Below are positions 8,692 to 17,393 of a DNA stretch of 64,000 bases, one piece after another (within the stretch, counting starts at the first letter, position 1; each line of letters opens with the position of its first letter). The notes beneath the pieces are model-generated. The model saw only the letters and a list, made by a program, of their open reading frames with translations. It was not told where the DNA came from and made no database searches. Origin of the DNA: Mucilaginibacter pineti (GTDB taxonomy: Bacteria; Bacteroidota; Bacteroidia; Sphingobacteriales; Sphingobacteriaceae). Both the position numbers and the translations under genes were made by a program. The DNA lies in assembly GCF_900101875.1 (NCBI RefSeq), contig NZ_FNAI01000010.1, positions 186,001 to 250,000 on the forward strand, given 5' to 3'.

Positions 8692-9972
8692 ATGAACACA
8701 CAAACTTTAAAGCAAAAGCATCGGAGGATGTTGCTTGTACTACCGATCCTTGTACTTCCCTTTGTTACATTCGCCTTTTGGGCGCTTGGTGGAGGCAAAG
8801 GAGATGCTACGGCGAAAACAACAAATGAGAAAGGGTTAAATCTGGAGTTACCCGATGCACATAACTCGGCAGGCCCTATGGATAAGATGAGTTATTATGA
8901 CCTGGCAACCGCTGATTCCTTAAAGCTTAAAGAACAAAGCAAAAATGACCCTTATTACCACGGGCAGCAACAAATGGATGAAAAAAGAAAAGGTGATTCC
9001 ATGAGCGGCTTGTCAATGGGGCCATCCCAGCCATATCCTGATAATATAAACAATGGCGCATCTTACCACGATCCCAACGAAGCAAGGGTATATGAGAAGC
9101 TCGGACAGTTAAACAGGGTAATGCAACAGTCGCCACAAAGCGGGCCATATCAAGGTTATAATACGCCTTATCAGGCTCCACAGGCTTCCATGAATACAGC
9201 TGATGTAGACCGGTTAGAAAAGATGATGCAAACGATGCAAAACCATGACACAGGTGATGATCCCGAAACCAAACAACTGAGTGGGATGTTGGAAAAGATC
9301 TTGGATATCCAGCATCCTGAACGGGTAAAAGAAAAGATCAAGCAAAGTGAAGACCAGCGCAATGGCCAGGTGTATGCAGTGAAAACTGCCACAAAAAATG
9401 GCCGTATTTCTTTAATCGACAATAGTGCGGAAAAGATAAAACAGTCTGAAAGCGATAACAGTAGCGGCTTTTATGGATTAAATGATACCATATCAGAGGA
9501 CGATGAACAGAACGCGATCGAAGCGGTTGTCCATGAAAACCAGACGCTTGTTAGTGGCTCCATTGTAAAACTTCGTTTGCTCGATGATATAAACGTAAGG
9601 GGTACGGTTATCCCGAAAAATAATTTTGTTTATGGTACAGTTTCCCTTGACGGGGAAAGATTAACGGTTAAGATAAAGGGCCTTCGGTATCGGAAATCAT
9701 TATACCCTGTACAGCTCTCTGTTTATGATATCGACGGCCTCGATGGCATTTACATTCCGGGTGCTATTGCAAGGGATGTTGCCAAATCTTCTGCTGAGAG
9801 ATCCATACAATCTATCGGGCTTACTTCCTTTGACCAAACACTCGGAGCACAGGCTGCCGGTGCTGGAATTGAAGCTGCAAAAAGTTTTCTCAGCAAAAAA
9901 ATCAAGCTTATCAAAGTCATGGTGAAGGCAGGCTATAAAGTCCTGTTGCGCGACGACAAACAAAAGGAATAA
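8692..9972 (+). CDS. traM: Conjugative transposon protein TraM (VirB10-like)
   Basis: A 426-residue protein with a basic N-terminus, one membrane helix at residues 14-33, a long Gln/Pro/Asn-rich spacer (about 80-230) and a C-terminal domain from about 285 (ETLVSGSIVKLRLLDDI-like start, then IPKNNFVYGTVSL and ERLTVKIKGLRY), which matches the conserved TraM C-terminus. TraM bridges inner and outer membranes in the transfer channel. It lies 48 bp after the TraL-position gene and 76 bp before traN. Confidence 0.92.
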   Translation: MNTQTLKQKHRRMLLVLPILVLPFVTFAFWALGGGKGDATAKTTNEKGLNLELPDAHNSAGPMDKMSYYDLATADSLKLKEQSKNDPYYHGQQQMDEKRKGDSMSGLSMGPSQPYPDNINNGASYHDPNEARVYEKLGQLNRVMQQSPQSGPYQGYNTPYQAPQASMNTADVDRLEKMMQTMQNHDTGDDPETKQLSGMLEKILDIQHPERVKEKIKQSEDQRNGQVYAVKTATKNGRISLIDNSAEKIKQSESDNSSGFYGLNDTISEDDEQNAIEAVVHENQTLVSGSIVKLRLLDDINVRGTVIPKNNFVYGTVSLDGERLTVKIKGLRYRKSLYPVQLSVYDIDGLDGIYIPGAIARDVAKSSAERSIQSIGLTSFDQTLGAQAAGAGIEAAKSFLSKKIKLIKVMVKAGYKVLLRDDKQKE

Positions 9973-10048
9973 TAAACCTAAACCATTATTTATAAACCTT
10001 AAAACAAGTATAAAAACACAAATTATTAACCATTAAATTTTCCTTGAA

Positions 10049-10891
10049 GTGAAAAAGATCAGTGTAGCATGGATAACAGGGATTATCCTCTTAACGGGTG
10101 CATTTGCAAATGCACAAAACGGTTTAAAATCAACCGAAGTCATCCAGCCCCAATTATTGGAGGCTACCTTCTCAAAAACGGTCAACCTTATCTTTCCTTA
10201 TGCGATTAAGAGCGTGGACAAAGGCAGCAAAGATTTGCTCGTTCAGGTTGCCAAGGGAGTAGAAAACATCCTACAGGTTAAAGCGGCTGTGCAGGGTTTT
10301 AAAGAGACAAATCTTACCGTCATTACAGCTGATGGAAAACTGTATTCCTATGTGGTCAGCTATAGTGAAAGGTTAAGTTTGCTTAACATCAAAGTTGATC
10401 CGGCACCCGGCATTAAAACGGTTGATGCAAGGTTTTCTGTAACAGGTGATAATGAGGCGAGCGTACAGGACTTTGCACAGCAGGTTGCACTTAAAAAGCC
10501 TGTCCTGAAAAACATCAAAAATGATAAGGCTGATATAGCTATGGCTTTAGGAGGTATTTATATCCGTGACCACAAACTTTATTTTCAAATTTCTTTAAGC
10601 AACAATTCCAATATCAGCTATGATATAGACCAGTTGCGCTTTTACATAAGGGATGAGAAGAAAGCAAAACGAACAGCGTCTCAGGAATCCGAAATGCAAC
10701 CCGAACAGGTCACTGGAAACGCGCAGATTATACATGGGCAATCAGAGCAGACCATCGTTGTAACACTCCCCAAATTTACCATCCCAGATCAAAAATATCT
10801 GGCTATACAACTTATGGAAAGTAAAGGGGGACGCAATCTTGAACTGCATATCAAGAACAAGCTACTGATTAAGGCCAAAGCGATTAATTAA
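10049..10891 (+). CDS. traN: Conjugative transposon protein TraN (VirB9-like)
   Basis: A 280-residue secreted protein starting at GTG (10049), with a signal peptide through residue 22 (ANAQ). Conserved TraN signatures are LIFPYAIKSVDKGSKDLL near residues 49-66, the KVDPAPG turn, and ALGGIYIRDHKLYFQISLSNNSNISYDID around 168-196. TraN is an outer-membrane or periplasmic partner of TraM, equivalent to VirB9. It is the last recognisable tra gene here; TraO, TraP and TraQ are absent from the visible part. Confidence 0.9.
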   Translation: MKKISVAWITGIILLTGAFANAQNGLKSTEVIQPQLLEATFSKTVNLIFPYAIKSVDKGSKDLLVQVAKGVENILQVKAAVQGFKETNLTVITADGKLYSYVVSYSERLSLLNIKVDPAPGIKTVDARFSVTGDNEASVQDFAQQVALKKPVLKNIKNDKADIAMALGGIYIRDHKLYFQISLSNNSNISYDIDQLRFYIRDEKKAKRTASQESEMQPEQVTGNAQIIHGQSEQTIVVTLPKFTIPDQKYLAIQLMESKGGRNLELHIKNKLLIKAKAIN

Positions 10892-10921
10892 CTGTTTATT
10901 CAACAATAAAAATTTAAAGTC

Positions 10922-11752
10922 ATGAAAGAGAACAATGTCGATTACCTGATCAATCAGGTGAAATACACAGGTTTTGGGGATAGCCTAGAATTTGCAATCA
11001 GGGAAAATGTTGCTAAGGGTGAACCAGAATTCGATTTGAAATATAAGCCAGATTTTGGCAATGATAAAGTAGAATCGACTTTGCATTTCAAGAAAAGCAA
11101 AAAAGAAGATAATTATTTTTTCAATTCCTATGATGTTACCGTTGCCCAAAAGGAGGGTGAAGCCTTACAGCAAAACTTTGCAGTATTTAAAGCAAAGCAA
11201 ATTCTGGTGAGGGATGGTGATGGTAATATCATGAATGATAAGGATGGAAAGGAGTTAAAAGAATGGATCAATAGTTCCATTACTCTGAAGGAAGCATATA
11301 ACCTGATGGAAGGACGCTCTGTATTGAAAGATTACGTTGTGCCGAAGAAAGAGGATGATGAAAACGGGATCGACAAGAAATATTCCAAATGGAATACGAT
11401 TGACTTCAGTACTAAGGAATCGAATGGCAACTATGCCATGAAGAAATATGATACGTATGAATTAGATACCAAGCTTTCCACTCATCACATCAAAGACTTT
11501 AACGAAAACCCATCCGTAAAAAAGGAAATTATGGATTCCCTTCAAAAAGGTAACCGCCAGGTCGTGACAGTTGTCATGCCTGATGGAAAGGAAGAAAAGC
11601 GGGGCTATGAAGCAAATCCGAAATTTAAGACCGCCAATAAATTTGATAATAACCAAAGGGTAAAGAACCAAAGCGAAAAGAAGGGGGAAACGATTGCGGA
11701 AGATGGAACAAAAAAAAACGAGAATAAGAAAAAAGGGCAGGGAGTATCCTAA
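10922..11752 (+). CDS. ICE accessory protein with EAYNLMEGRSV-type domain (copy 1)
   Basis: A 276-residue soluble, Lys/Asp-rich protein. The core (about residues 30-230) contains the block KEAYNLMEGRSV, then WNTIDF, NYAMKKYDTYELD and SLQKGNRQVVTVVMPDGKEE. This is the type of domain found (as DUF3945/DUF4099-like, from memory) in large Bacteroidota conjugation and mobilisation proteins. The next gene encodes the same domain order, so the two are paralogues. The C-terminus is a charged, disordered tail. Function unknown; carriage by the ICE is clear. Confidence 0.68.
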   Translation: MKENNVDYLINQVKYTGFGDSLEFAIRENVAKGEPEFDLKYKPDFGNDKVESTLHFKKSKKEDNYFFNSYDVTVAQKEGEALQQNFAVFKAKQILVRDGDGNIMNDKDGKELKEWINSSITLKEAYNLMEGRSVLKDYVVPKKEDDENGIDKKYSKWNTIDFSTKESNGNYAMKKYDTYELDTKLSTHHIKDFNENPSVKKEIMDSLQKGNRQVVTVVMPDGKEEKRGYEANPKFKTANKFDNNQRVKNQSEKKGETIAEDGTKKNENKKKGQGVS

Positions 11753-11787
11753 CATCCATTAATCGTTAACCATTTAAACACTTAGCT

Positions 11788-12828
11788 ATGGCAAATACAG
11801 AAAGCAGGCTGGAACAGGAAAACAGAAAACTCCGGGAGATGGACGAGCGGTATAAAGCTGCCTACCAAAAAGAGACTTTGGAACACCCAAAATTCTTAAA
11901 AGAAAGAGTTAGGAATTATGATGAAGCCTTGGCCAGAGTGGCAGCAAGTCCCATTCAGGAGGATAAAGCAGGAGTCCGCGCCCTCCAGTTGGAAAGAGAC
12001 CAGCTTGCCAGGAAGGCTTATCCCAATTTGTTCATTCGCTTATTTAAAAAACTGGTTGATGTTTTAAGTGCCGGCAATAGGGTTGCTAAAGCGCAGCAAG
12101 CAACAGCGGATAATGCTTCTTCTGTTCATGGTTCAATGGAAAAGGTGGGACTAGGCGATCATTTCAATAAGGTACAACAACAAATGAAACAGGGTAACGG
12201 GGAATTTTCCCTGCCTGTTTCTTATCAGGTGAGCGAACGTGAAAAAATGGAATTGCATTTAAACTTTAAAAGGGATGAGATAGGCAATTGTCATTTTGAA
12301 AATTATAAGGCAACCTTGTTTTCAGAAGATGGGAAGATAAAGCCAGTTCAACATACGTTCGATATTCAGAATTCAGACTTTGACACAGGTAAGGCTTATA
12401 ATCTTTTAAGTGGGCGGGCTGTGCACAATGGTGCCGGTTCCTGGCAGCAACTAGATTTTAATGACAAGGATGGCGCCGGTAACCTGCGTATGAAAAATTT
12501 TCTTACGGGTTATGGATTTGATCTTGAAAAGGTTTTGGTGGAATTACCCTTAAAGGAAACGGAACACAAAACTATATTTCAAAAGTTCATGAACGGTGAA
12601 AAAGTTGAAGCCACCTTACTTATCAACAATAAAGAAACGAGTTACGTCCTTGTCGCTGACCCGCAAAAAAAGGAAGTCGGTGTTTATAATCAGCTTGGTA
12701 GAAAATTCACTCAGGATGAGTTAAAAGGAAAGCAGAGCGAAACCAAAAGCACTGCGAACGTACAGCAATTGATTCCAAAGGTAAAACACATACAAGATCA
12801 AAGGAAAGGTAAATCAGTAAAGTTTTAA
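11788..12828 (+). CDS. ICE accessory protein with EAYNLMEGRSV-type domain (copy 2)
   Basis: A 346-residue protein with a coiled-coil-like N-terminus (residues 1-85, rich in Glu, Arg and Lys) and a C-terminal domain from about 140 to 300 that repeats the landmarks of copy 1: GKAYNLLSGRAV, WQQLDFNDKDG, LRMKNFLTGYGFD and FMNGEKVEATLLINNKE. The longer N-terminus may be an added oligomerisation part. Its stop is immediately followed by the ATG of the next gene, which implies translational coupling. No catalytic motif is seen. Confidence 0.68.
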   Translation: MANTESRLEQENRKLREMDERYKAAYQKETLEHPKFLKERVRNYDEALARVAASPIQEDKAGVRALQLERDQLARKAYPNLFIRLFKKLVDVLSAGNRVAKAQQATADNASSVHGSMEKVGLGDHFNKVQQQMKQGNGEFSLPVSYQVSEREKMELHLNFKRDEIGNCHFENYKATLFSEDGKIKPVQHTFDIQNSDFDTGKAYNLLSGRAVHNGAGSWQQLDFNDKDGAGNLRMKNFLTGYGFDLEKVLVELPLKETEHKTIFQKFMNGEKVEATLLINNKETSYVLVADPQKKEVGVYNQLGRKFTQDELKGKQSETKSTANVQQLIPKVKHIQDQRKGKSVKF

Positions 12829-13122
12829 ATGATGGACGGGTTGGCTGCACTAGCTGTGTTTTTTAACAAGGCATCAAAAGATGCCAGAATCGGCATCGCA
12901 CATATTGGTTTGTTCGTGACATTGCTTCAACTGCTCTCAGAACAAGATTCTGAAGGGCCTTTGGTTACCTATAGTGGAACGGTGATGCAGGTGGCTAAAA
13001 TATCGAGCAGCGCTACCTATCACAAGTTAATGCGTGAACTGGATGCTTATGGGTATATTAAATATAACCCATCTTATTATAAGGGAAGGGGCAGTTGTAT
13101 TTATCTGTCACCAAGTCAGTAA
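12829..13122 (+). CDS. Winged-helix-like small protein of ICE
   Basis: A 97-residue protein starting directly after the previous stop. A helical N-terminus (AALAVFFNKASKDARIG) is followed by a segment that reads like a winged helix: VAKISSSATYHKLMRELDAYGYIKYNPS, with a recognition-helix-like piece and a beta wing (GRGSCIYLSP). A DNA-binding regulator of transfer or excision is plausible. The family is known to me only as an uncharacterised ICE protein. Confidence 0.55.
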   Translation: MMDGLAALAVFFNKASKDARIGIAHIGLFVTLLQLLSEQDSEGPLVTYSGTVMQVAKISSSATYHKLMRELDAYGYIKYNPSYYKGRGSCIYLSPSQ

Positions 13123-13142
13123 TTTAAAATCGACTATTAATC

Positions 13143-13460
13143 ATGTTACGCATTAAAAATAATGAGGAAAAGAATAACGGGATGAATGCAAATCAATTAA
13201 TAACGGTTGCCGACCTTGAAAAATTCAAGGTGGATCTGCTTGCAGAGATTAGGCAGATTGTAAAATCTTCTAATGGTCTTCCGTCAAAAAAATGGTTGAA
13301 ATCTTCGGAGGTCATGAAATTGCTTCATATCTCACCGGGTAAATTACAAACGATGCGAAAAAGTGGTGTGCTCTGCTTTATGCGTATAGGTGGATCGATA
13401 TATTATGAGCAAGAGGATATTAATAGAATGTTTGAAAAAAACAAAGTAAACCAGAACTAA
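13143..13460 (+). CDS. Excisionase-like helix-turn-helix protein (HTH_17 type)
   Basis: A 105-residue protein. Residues 54-100 contain a MerR/excisionase-type HTH: WLKSSEVMKLLHISPGKLQTMRKSG followed by the wing LCFMRIGGSIYYEQEDINRMF. Proteins of this kind act as excision factors or transfer regulators in Bacteroidota ICEs, working with the tyrosine integrase. An internal ATG at 13182 is an alternative start. It is the usual type of control gene at this end of such an element. Confidence 0.82.
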   Translation: MLRIKNNEEKNNGMNANQLITVADLEKFKVDLLAEIRQIVKSSNGLPSKKWLKSSEVMKLLHISPGKLQTMRKSGVLCFMRIGGSIYYEQEDINRMFEKNKVNQN

Positions 13461-13463
13461 CTT

Positions 13464-13700
13464 ATGCTAAAGAAAACCAAGAGCATGAAGGGTTGCGGCA
13501 ATCAAATCCCCCCTAAAAAAAAGGATGTGATCGTCTGGTTTATTCAAAAAGATAGTAACGAAATTACTGCTTTAGCTTTTTTTACTTTTTATGCGATGAA
13601 AAACTGGCAAAACAGTCGGGGCCATATCATAGCAGATTGGAAGGTGAAAGCTTGGGATTGGCTTTGGTCAAAGGTTCCAGGTTATAGACCATTAAGATAG
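13464..13700 (+). CDS. Small hypothetical protein of ICE
   Basis: A 78-residue basic protein, 3 bp after the excisionase-like gene and so probably cotranscribed with it. It has a Lys-rich N-terminus and a Trp-rich C-terminus (DWKVKAWDWLWSKVPGYRP). I recognise no family. The tight spacing and the clear end of the gene just before the structured RNA region support it as real. Confidence 0.5.
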   Translation: MLKKTKSMKGCGNQIPPKKKDVIVWFIQKDSNEITALAFFTFYAMKNWQNSRGHIIADWKVKAWDWLWSKVPGYRPLR

Positions 13701-13765
13701 ACCTGATTTTTTGTAAAATAGATTATTCATTATTCAGAATACTTTATCTGTGCTGAAAGAACATC

Positions 13766-13796
13766 TTGACATGCAAGGGTTAACCCTGATATTTTG
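13766..13796 (+). promoter_or_regulatory. Candidate promoter for the RT-associated ncRNA
   Basis: TTGACA (13766-13771) and TATTTTG (13790-13796) are 18 nt apart; measured in the Bacteroidota way this is TTG, 21 nt, then TATTTTG, close to TTTG/TAnnTTTG. Between the boxes lies a perfect 12-bp palindrome, AGGGTTAACCCT (13776-13787), which could be an operator. The start would fall near 13803, just ahead of the first RNA stem. Prediction by eye only. Confidence 0.4.
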
Positions 13797-13799
13797 TTT

Positions 13800-14330
13800 A
13801 ATAACCTTTATTAAGGTGTTGTGGAAAACTACTCCTACAAATTGAATGCTTTTTAATGTAATTTTACAATGCCCAAGGGGGTCATTTGATCAGGCTAAGG
13901 GGAAATATTTAAAGTTAATATAATTCTTGATAAGAACCAAGACAAGAATGGTTATGCTCAGGTAATGCTGAGACGCTGTTCCGCTGTGTAACGCTTCACT
14001 GGTTAAGACTTGTTTAGCAATCATAGTAATTATGTGTTTAAAATAGCTCCGCTGGAAACAGTAAAACCGAAGAGATTCAACAATAGAAATTCAACGTCCG
14101 GGAGGCTTGAAATCGATTCAGTCAGATCGTATAATTGCCCGGAGGGTTGTACTGGAACGCTAGTACAATCTGTAAGTGCCTACAGAGTTTTTTGTTGGCC
14201 AAGTGTGGAAAAGGTTGGTAGAGGTGTAAGCCCTTGAATGATCGGAGCGGTCATTAACCTCGCAGTGCAAAGACATTGTGCATTAGCTGGAAAGTTTAGA
14301 CTGAAGATACTTTCCAGCTAATGTCCCATT
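13800..14330 (+). ncRNA. Structured non-coding RNA upstream of the reverse transcriptase
   Basis: This 640-bp gap before the RT holds no credible gene but many local stems. They include 13804-13808/13813-13817, 13923-13929 with 13943-13949 (7 bp), 13957-13961 with 13968-13972, 14098-14102 with 14138-14142, 14147-14153 with 14162-14168 (7 bp), 14170-14174 with 14181-14185, 14237-14243 with 14249-14255 enclosed by 14221-14225/14257-14261, and a perfect 15-bp stem 14281-14295/14309-14323. Several antiviral RTs (DRT2, DRT9 and others) use an RNA encoded just upstream as template, and this layout matches. Ends are approximate. An open frame at 14010-14237 is rejected as coding. Confidence 0.65.
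14281..14323 (+). promoter_or_regulatory. Perfect 15-bp hairpin 20 nt upstream of the RT start
   Basis: Arms 14281-14295 and 14309-14323 are exact reverse complements with a 13-nt loop. No T-run follows, so it is not an ordinary intrinsic terminator. It may mark the 3' end of the ncRNA, a processing site, or a structure that limits RT translation. Confidence 0.7.
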
Positions 14331-14342
14331 AAAAACCATTCT

Positions 14343-15893
14343 ATGACCTTCGATTCGCAAATTTGGTCTGAATTTGAGATTAAAGCAAAAACGTCGTTTC
14401 CTAAACGTTACGCGCATTTTGACCGTCCTTTTAAAATTGATCTTGCCCTCTCTGAACTAAAATCATTACTTCAAGACTCCTCAGGTCGGGGTATTGCCCG
14501 TCATTCGTTTTTACCTTTTTTGAAAATCATTCTCAAAACACCACGTTTTCGTTATGAAGAAGAATTAAGCGCTTATGCCTTAAAAACAAAAGAACGCCCT
14601 ATTTCTTTCGCGTCTCATTTTGATGCCTTAATTATTAGTTATTTTGATCTTCTATTAAAACGGCGTTATCAAGATTTTATTAGGTCGAAAGGATTCTCAG
14701 ATAGTGTCCTTGCTTATCGAGATGATCTAAATGGGTTATGCAATATTCAATTCGCAAAAGAGATATTTGAGCAAGTTCGACATCGTTCGAAGCCAAAAGA
14801 TCTATATACCGCGATTGGATTTGACATTAAAGGATATTTTGATTCCATACCTCATGAAGAACTTAAAAAGCAATGGTGCACAGTATTAGAAGTTCCAAAA
14901 CTTGACGCCAATACATTTGCCATATTTAAAACACTAACGGCATATAGTTACACTAATTCCGACTCTTTAAAAAAGCATTTTAATTACAGTCGGGTTCCAA
15001 AAGGAAAATGTTTGTTGGATGTAATGCCTGAAATAATAACCGAAGCCAGCCGTAGGCATGATATTTTTAACTATTTACGTAGTCGCAAATTGATCGCACA
15101 GAATAAAGCTATTTTAAAAATTACTGATCCTGATCATCCATTGGGTTTTGGAGAATTACCAATTGGAATTCCGCAAGGCTCACCAATTAGCGCGACTTTA
15201 TCAAACGTTTATTTATTACAGTTTGATATGCATATGCACAACTTTTGTAACAATATGAATTGTATTTACAGGCGTTATTGTGACGACATTCTTATAGTTT
15301 GCAAAACAAAAGACAAAGCATATCTTCATAATCGCCTATGTCAACAAATTGATTTTCACGGTTTGACTATTCAAAATAAAAAGACAGAAATTATTGATTT
15401 TCGTTTTATTGACAACAAATTGATTGCTTTTGATGGAAATCCTAAAGCTATTTCAGGTAGAAGAAAGAAATTACAATACCTTGGGTTTGAGTTTGACGGG
15501 CAACGAGTGTATTTAAGACCAGGTAGTTTAAGCACTTATTTTCGTAAAATGAAAGCCGGAATTCGGAATACCTTAATTAAGGCTTATGGAAAAAAATCGC
15601 AAGAACCTAAACTATTAACTAAAGATCTTTTTGAAAGTTATAGTCATACGGGCAGAAATAATTTCGTAGCATATGCTTATCGCGCTGCCTCAATCAATTA
15701 TGGGAAGGGAAGGCGAATTAAGCAAGGATTTGATTCTCCACAAATTAGAAACCAATTGTCGCGACATTTTCAAATACTTTTAAATGAGATTAAACAAGAA
15801 AATGAGCAGAGGCATGCATTGAAAAAAAAGGAAGTTATTTATAAATTAAAACTTGGCAAGAAAGTAAAAATGCCGGCCAAAAGGTTAACGTAA
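14343..15893 (+). CDS. Reverse transcriptase, unknown-group / antiviral DRT-like
   Basis: A 516-residue stand-alone reverse transcriptase. RT motifs are in order: RPISFASHFDALI (85-97), the catalytic GFDIKGYFDSIPHEEL (159-174, first Asp D161), GIPQGSPISATLSN (275-288), YCDD (312-315, Asp314 and Asp315), LTIQNKKTEII (341-351) and LQYLGFEFDG (377-386) with a basic thumb (SLSTYFRKMKAGI). There is no maturase X domain, HNH nuclease, nitrilase or HEPN-like extension, and no retron VTG motif, so a group II intron protein or a retron is unlikely. A structured RNA lies directly upstream. I infer a DRT-type phage-defence RT carried as ICE cargo. Assignment to DRT2, DRT9 or a new group needs a phylogeny. 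The gene is visibly more AT-rich than the tra genes. Confidence 0.85.
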   Translation: MTFDSQIWSEFEIKAKTSFPKRYAHFDRPFKIDLALSELKSLLQDSSGRGIARHSFLPFLKIILKTPRFRYEEELSAYALKTKERPISFASHFDALIISYFDLLLKRRYQDFIRSKGFSDSVLAYRDDLNGLCNIQFAKEIFEQVRHRSKPKDLYTAIGFDIKGYFDSIPHEELKKQWCTVLEVPKLDANTFAIFKTLTAYSYTNSDSLKKHFNYSRVPKGKCLLDVMPEIITEASRRHDIFNYLRSRKLIAQNKAILKITDPDHPLGFGELPIGIPQGSPISATLSNVYLLQFDMHMHNFCNNMNCIYRRYCDDILIVCKTKDKAYLHNRLCQQIDFHGLTIQNKKTEIIDFRFIDNKLIAFDGNPKAISGRRKKLQYLGFEFDGQRVYLRPGSLSTYFRKMKAGIRNTLIKAYGKKSQEPKLLTKDLFESYSHTGRNNFVAYAYRAASINYGKGRRIKQGFDSPQIRNQLSRHFQILLNEIKQENEQRHALKKKEVIYKLKLGKKVKMPAKRLT

Positions 15894-15993
15894 TTAAATC
15901 TCTTTTTAATCGATTACCTATTCTTTAACAATGAAAAAATGGATGAGAACAACATATTTGAACCCACCCATTTTCAAAGTTATATGTACGAAT

Positions 15994-17295
15994 TTAAAAT
16001 CCTGAAACCTTTTTCCATTCGCCTTCTGGTGTAAACATAATAGTTCTTACTTTATTTACATTTTCACTGATTCGATTTTTTTTGATACCGCAATACCTTA
16101 GTGTTGTCCTTATGTTTTTATGGCCAAGCATTTTGCTTACATCTTCTAAGGGTACTCCATTATTAAGCATCATATCCGCAAAGGTGTGCCGCGCGAGGTG
16201 TGTGTTTAATTCGCGATTAATACCACAGATAACAGCAAGTTCTTTTAAGTAAGCATTATACTTAGCGTTACTATTTATCGGCATCAGGCAGCCATTTTTT
16301 CTGCAATGAGGATGATTTGCATACTTGCTAATCAAATCTTCAACAATAGGCAGAATGGGTACCATTTCATTTACCCCAGTTTTGCCTCGTTCCTTGCTGA
16401 GCCATCTTTCACCATTGTTGCCAACTCTGATGATATTTTGCGGGGTAAGGCCAAATATGTCCTGAAATGCAAAACCAGTAAAACATTGAAAAATAAAAGC
16501 GTCCCTCACCTCTGCAAGCCGTTCTATGTTAATGTCCTTTTCAAACATCTCCTGCACTTGTGACATTTCAAGTGGGATTACTTCTTTATCCCCACCGCCA
16601 CATTTAAAGCCTTTTAGCGGGTTCTTGTCGATCAGTTCGTCGGTAACACACTGTTCAATAATTTGCCTTGTCTTTTTGATATGCATCTTGGCTGTGACTT
16701 CAGCAAGTGGCTCTTCTACTTCCAAGGTCATGTACTTATAGAATTGCGTTGCAAAAGAGGGGCGGATATCTATTAGATCAATGTCTTTCTGCTTGAATTT
16801 TTTAACCACAAACTCCATAACTTTTGTTTTTGTAGTTCGCCAATGTTTTAGTGTTTCTTTTGAGCGGGTCTTGTTATCGACCATCAATTCAAAAGTCTTT
16901 ATATACTCACTGAAAGCACCCAATAGAGTCTTGATCCGTTCAATACCTACAAGTTCATGGTTGGAGCCATCAAATTTAATAGGAAGCCCTAAAAAGGCAT
17001 TTTTAAGCATTAGGGGAGTTACATCCTCATACTGACTTTGCAAAACGATGAAATGCCTTTCAAGATCGCTTTCCATGGAGCCAATCTTTGAATTGATCGC
17101 CCGTGCTTCGGCAGTTGCCTCTGTTACTCTTTTTAATTTGGTGTCCCAAAATTTGGGGTGTGCCTTTTTTGATAGTGAAATAACCTCTTCATTACCATCA
17201 ATGGTCATACGGACATAAATAGGAGCCATGCCGTCTTTGGTTGTTTTGGATTTTTTTAGCCAAAACATAATCGCAAGTTTCTGATTGCTTTTCAT
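15994..17295 (-). CDS. Tyrosine-type integrase of the ICE
   Basis: A 433-residue site-specific recombinase. The N-terminus is the arm-binding domain (MFWLKKSKTTKDGMAPIYVRMTIDG-like, a beta-strand domain typical of Bacteroidota integrases), the middle is the SAM-like core-binding domain (about 105-215), and the C-terminus is the catalytic domain. The catalytic block HLARHTFADMMLNNGV with LGHKNIRTTLRYCGI gives H-x-x-R, His and the Tyr nucleophile. Box I reads CFTGFAFQDI, lacking the usual Arg, as in many Bacteroidota integrases. It is convergent with the RT and transcribed away from the tRNA-Lys attachment site 247 bp upstream. Confidence 0.93.
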   Translation of the reverse strand: MKSNQKLAIMFWLKKSKTTKDGMAPIYVRMTIDGNEEVISLSKKAHPKFWDTKLKRVTEATAEARAINSKIGSMESDLERHFIVLQSQYEDVTPLMLKNAFLGLPIKFDGSNHELVGIERIKTLLGAFSEYIKTFELMVDNKTRSKETLKHWRTTKTKVMEFVVKKFKQKDIDLIDIRPSFATQFYKYMTLEVEEPLAEVTAKMHIKKTRQIIEQCVTDELIDKNPLKGFKCGGGDKEVIPLEMSQVQEMFEKDINIERLAEVRDAFIFQCFTGFAFQDIFGLTPQNIIRVGNNGERWLSKERGKTGVNEMVPILPIVEDLISKYANHPHCRKNGCLMPINSNAKYNAYLKELAVICGINRELNTHLARHTFADMMLNNGVPLEDVSKMLGHKNIRTTLRYCGIKKNRISENVNKVRTIMFTPEGEWKKVSGF

Positions 17296-17393
17296 CTCTA
17301 CACATTTTTAAGTGATCAAAAGATTCCCGGCATTTTACCGGAAAACACATTGATTTCCTCAAAATCACTCTCACAAGTCTTTTTGGAAATTCA

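Noticed and set aside
14010..14237. 75-codon open frame upstream of the RT
   Set aside because: It overlaps several RNA stems, has no family resemblance and unnatural composition; the region is better explained as structured RNA.
14343..15893. RT as a group II intron protein, retron or DGR
   Set aside because: No maturase/HNH domain, no domain V-like hairpin after the gene, no retron VTG motif, and no template/variable repeat pair seen near a fibre-type gene.
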